Of a stretch of 64,000 nucleotides of DNA, positions 61,902 to 64,000 are shown piece after piece. The notes beneath the pieces were generated by a model that worked only from the letters and a program-made list of their open reading frames with translations, had not been told where the DNA came from and did not search any database. The DNA is from Alteromonadaceae bacterium BrNp21-10. GTDB taxonomy: Bacteria > Pseudomonadota > Gammaproteobacteria > Enterobacterales > Alteromonadaceae. A program made the position numbers and the translations under genes. The stretch lies in NCBI GenBank assembly GCA_030418115.1, contig JAUHQD010000002.1:298994-362993 (forward strand), written 5' to 3'. Every line of letters starts with the position of its first letter. The stretch's first letter is position 1.

Positions 61902-62756
61902 ATGCAACAAACTTTCAAACTCGTTATTGATTGCCCAGATCAAGTGGGATTAGTCGCCGCCGTAAGTCAGTTTTTGGCCGATCACAATGCCACCATTGTT
62001 GAGGCAAACCATCACACCGATCAACAAGCAGGGCGCTTCTTTATGCGTCATGAAATAAATGCGGACTCTTTTGATCTAGCGAAAGGTAGCTTTGCTGACG
62101 CATTTGCTGATATTGCCAACCAATATGACATGCAATGGCATCTAACAGATTCCCGTGAAAAGCAAAAGGTGGCTCTATTAGCCAGCCATGATTCCCATTG
62201 CTTAGTTGACATATTACATCGCTGGCATAGTGGTGAGTTAAACTGTGAGATCCCCTGCATTATTGCGAATCATGCCAAAATGAAACAATTTGCAGACTGG
62301 TACGCCATCCCCTTTCACTTTGTGGATTTCAAAAACCAAGATAAAGCGCAAGCCTTTGCCGAAGTGGAACGACTATTAGAAAGCTATGAAATTGATCTCA
62401 CCGTACTTGCTCGTTTTATGCAGATTATTCCTAATAGCCTATGTGAAAAATTAAAAGGCAAAGCGATTAATATTCATCATAGCTTTTTGCCTTCCTTTGC
62501 CGGGGCTAAGCCTTATCAACAAGCCTACGATCGAGGCGTAAAGCTGATAGGCGCGACCTGCCATTATGTGACTAAGGATTTAGATGAAGGGCCTATCATT
62601 GAGCAACAAGTCATACGCATTAGTCACAATGACAACGCCGCGGATATGGTCAGGAAGGGTAAAGATTGTGAAAAAACAGCGCTGTCTAATGGCTTACGTT
62701 ACCACTTAGAAGACAGAGTCATTATTCATCAGCATAAAACCGTAGTGTTTGCTTAA
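61902..62756 (+). CDS. purU: formyltetrahydrofolate deformylase
   Basis: The 284-residue enzyme hydrolyses 10-formyl-THF to formate and THF, balancing one-carbon pools and feeding PurT. An ACT-type regulatory domain covers residues about 5-80 (VIDCPDQVGLVAAVSQFLADHNATI), followed by a formyltransferase-fold domain with the catalytic-region HHSFLPSFAGAKPY and GATCHYVTKDLDEGPII. Length and order match E. coli PurU. It converges on the next gene with a 16-base gap. No glycine or folate riboswitch could be recognised upstream. Confidence 0.97.
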   Translation: MQQTFKLVIDCPDQVGLVAAVSQFLADHNATIVEANHHTDQQAGRFFMRHEINADSFDLAKGSFADAFADIANQYDMQWHLTDSREKQKVALLASHDSHCLVDILHRWHSGELNCEIPCIIANHAKMKQFADWYAIPFHFVDFKNQDKAQAFAEVERLLESYEIDLTVLARFMQIIPNSLCEKLKGKAINIHHSFLPSFAGAKPYQQAYDRGVKLIGATCHYVTKDLDEGPIIEQQVIRISHNDNAADMVRKGKDCEKTALSNGLRYHLEDRVIIHQHKTVVFA

Positions 62757-62772
62757 TTGATCTTTTTGAACC

Positions 62773-63336
62773 TTAGAAGTGGCTACGATAAACCAATTTA
62801 ATGGCACTGTCGGTAAAGCGCTTCTGTTGTTTTAGTGGTGAAAACTCATCAGCATATAAGGTCATGGCAGACAATCGCAATTCCAATGATTTGGCTGCAC
62901 CAAATTCAGATAATAGTGCACTCAGCACCCATTCATGCCCTGATTCTAATTTCACATATTGATCAGGGCCAAACTGCAATTCACCTGCAACAAACTTACG
63001 CGCGCCAATACCGATCAATACATCTTTCGCAAAATGTACACGAGGCATAAATTCATAAGAATAACTGCTTAGTTTCAGTTGGCAAACACCACTTTTTGAA
63101 CTCTGGCGTTTAATTTCCAATGAAGTATTGAATGAAAAATACTCACCTATAGGTTTGGAAATACTAAGTTTTGCCTGTCTATCTCTAAATCCAGAAAATT
63201 GAAATTTTTGCTTATCTAAAGTAACAATGGCTTGTTCTTCGACTGACTCCTTCAACCAATCAACACTATTCTCCCAAAAACTGGCATCCGCAAAACACAG
63301 ATTGGGTATCAACAACAGTAAAAAGAATCTAAACAT
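62773..63336 (-). CDS. exported protein of unknown function
   Basis: The 187-residue protein has a signal peptide (MFRFFLLLLIPNLCFA, cleaved about residue 16). The mature chain is rich in alternating strands ending in the aromatic LVYRSHF. A C-terminal phenylalanine and repeated strands such as YFSFNTSLEIKR and LGIGARK-like segments suggest a small outer membrane barrel, though this is weak. I recognise no family. It converges on purU and has the rRNA operon end far to its right. Confidence 0.7.
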   Translation of the reverse strand: MFRFFLLLLIPNLCFADASFWENSVDWLKESVEEQAIVTLDKQKFQFSGFRDRQAKLSISKPIGEYFSFNTSLEIKRQSSKSGVCQLKLSSYSYEFMPRVHFAKDVLIGIGARKFVAGELQFGPDQYVKLESGHEWVLSALLSEFGAAKSLELRLSAMTLYADEFSPLKQQKRFTDSAIKLVYRSHF

Positions 63337-63668
63337 ACTGCACCGCCAAGTTTAAGGTTGAAAGAAGTTTCCCTGCTCCTTTGATTAAATTTAATACTAC
63401 GCTACTTCGGCACTCTGATACGTATGATAAAATATACGCAGTTATGCATATAGCACACTTCTTTATACGTAATGTTAAGAATCAAACACTTAGTTAGGAG
63501 TGCTTTATTAGAGTGATGTTCATCATGGGCAAGCGGGAATTTCAGGAACACCGTTCAGCTCCGCTTTTCAACGAATCAGGGATGGTGTTACTGGGTGATC
63601 GTCATCATGGATGTGTGCAGGCCTACCCGTAGAACATTGACTATCTTAGTAAATCGTAGGCAATAAAA
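63337..63668. other. gene-free region before the rRNA operon terminators
   Basis: These 332 bases contain no gene I can support. An AT-rich part near 63400-63500 has TACGTATGATAAAATATACG-like symmetry and may hold the promoter of the leftward exported-protein gene. The rest, to the first hairpin at 63669, shows nothing recognisable. Confidence 0.5.
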
Positions 63669-63698
63669 AAGCCCGAGTCTTTCGACAAGGGCTTTTCT
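63665..63698 (-). terminator. second rRNA operon terminator
   Basis: Read on the minus strand, AAGCCC and GGGCTT pair around an inner GTC-GAAA-GAC stem-loop and a T6 run follows. It lies just beyond the truncated 5S copy and would stop leftward transcription from the rRNA operon. Confidence 0.85.
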
Positions 63699-63708
63699 AT
63701 TTAATTGG

Positions 63709-63739
63709 GAGTCTGGCGGTGTGCTACTCTCACATGGGG
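63709..63739 (-). pseudogene. truncated copy of the 5S rRNA 3' end
   Basis: The 30 bases at 63710-63739 are identical to 63905-63934, the 3' end of the 5S rRNA gene, and the match stops abruptly at 63740. It lacks the rest of 5S, so it makes no functional RNA. It is probably the remnant of a second 5S gene lost by deletion. Confidence 0.85.
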
Positions 63740-63860
63740 GTGGAGTCGGTTAACAGCGAAGCATTGCTTCGCCCGACGTAACGGTACGAGCTCTGCGAGT
63801 GCCCGGGAATCCCCTTCGGGAAGGTTGACTGCGAGGTAGCTTTGCGCGACAGCGCTTATA

Positions 63861-63894
63861 CGAAAAAAGCCCACTCCATTGAGTGGGCTTCTTC
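63861..63894 (-). terminator. first rRNA operon terminator
   Basis: On the minus strand, AAGCCCACTC pairs with GAGTGGGCTT around AATG and a T6 run follows. It is placed about 15 bases after the 3' end of 5S rRNA, as expected for an rrn operon. Confidence 0.9.
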
Positions 63895-63905
63895 GTGTAA
63901 TAGGA

Positions 63906-64000
63906 GTCTGGCGGTGTGCTACTCTCACATGGGGAAACCCCACACTACCATCGCCGCTAATACGTTTCACTGCTGAGTTCGGAATGGGATCAGGTGGTGC
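63906..64000 (-). rRNA. rrf: 5S ribosomal RNA, 3' part
   Basis: Read on the minus strand, the last 95 bases give the 3' four-fifths of a bacterial 5S rRNA, including CCATTCCGAACTCAG (loop B/C region) and the closing GAGAGTAGCACACCGCCAGAC. The 5' end lies beyond the window. 23S and 16S genes are expected to the right. The 3' end is set from the E. coli pattern and may be off by one or two bases. Confidence 0.95.

Noticed and set aside
63701..63970. 89-residue open frame on the minus strand
   Set aside because: It runs through the 5S gene, its truncated copy and a terminator. The repeated HVRVAHRQTP is a translation of 5S rRNA, not a protein.
1..64000. tRNA genes, CRISPR arrays, insertion sequences or prophage genes
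   Set aside because: Reading by eye found no T-loop or anticodon arm pattern, no regularly spaced repeats, and no transposase, integrase or phage structural protein. A tRNA scan would be needed to exclude tRNAs fully.

Overview
The window reads as chromosome of a marine gammaproteobacterium, most likely of the Alteromonadales. This is inferred from the gene families, not from a database search. Supporting points are the erpA, hemL, mrcB, hrpB and mtnN/CbiB-type neighbourhoods, a secreted plant/algal-glycan hydrolase, OmpA with thrombospondin type 3 repeats, RND and MATE pumps, and moderately AT-rich intergenic DNA. The right edge enters an rRNA operon read leftwards: only the 3' part of 5S rRNA is inside, followed by two terminators and a second, truncated copy of the 5S 3' end. 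I saw no tRNA, CRISPR array, prophage or insertion sequence.

Left part (1-17 kb). A bimodular GH5-GH3 glycanase lies behind a leader with LacI-type palindromes, and a YghZ-type aldo/keto reductase follows it. On the minus strand come a split MacA/MacB-type export operon and an RssA-like patatin. Next are a Tat-exported Gfo/Idh/MocA oxidoreductase, a Blc lipocalin, and several small secreted or membrane proteins. The accessory stretch at 12.5-15 kb carries a membrane-anchored AraC-type regulator behind two small secreted proteins. A UDG-superfamily protein, a DUF2726 protein and a DUF1707/LiaF-like protein complete this part.

Middle (17-44 kb). This part is mainly housekeeping. mtnN, adenosine kinase and ahcY give two routes for S-adenosylhomocysteine disposal. 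A CbiB-like membrane protein and a lipoprotein sit between them. A gene-poor AT-rich gap with a GT4 glycosyltransferase and an orphan solute-binding protein separates this block from tyrS, an M23 endopeptidase and anmK (cell-wall turnover and recycling). There follow an RND pump with its adaptor, an unusual periplasmic-binding-protein/membrane fusion, erpA, a CLC transporter, hemJ, a MATE pump, pyrB and hemL.

Right part (43-64 kb). A class III nucleotide cyclase is followed by a ThuA / PQQ-type sugar dehydrogenase / cytochrome c fusion lipoprotein, divergent from a polysaccharide deacetylase. A compact four-gene signalling cluster comes next. Its first gene is a multi-PAS histidine kinase whose membrane domain carries the Asp, Cys and His of plant ethylene receptors at the same spacing. 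Translationally coupled to it are a stand-alone receiver and a receiver-GGDEF diguanylate cyclase, and a CHASE hybrid kinase follows. mrcB, an OmpA-family protein, hrpB, thpR, purU and an exported unknown lead to the rRNA operon.

The most interesting items are the ethylene-receptor-like c-di-GMP cluster, the binding-protein/three-helix membrane fusion, the GH5-GH3 enzyme with its putative operators, and a dispersed repeat (core ACTCGGGATAAG) present three times.
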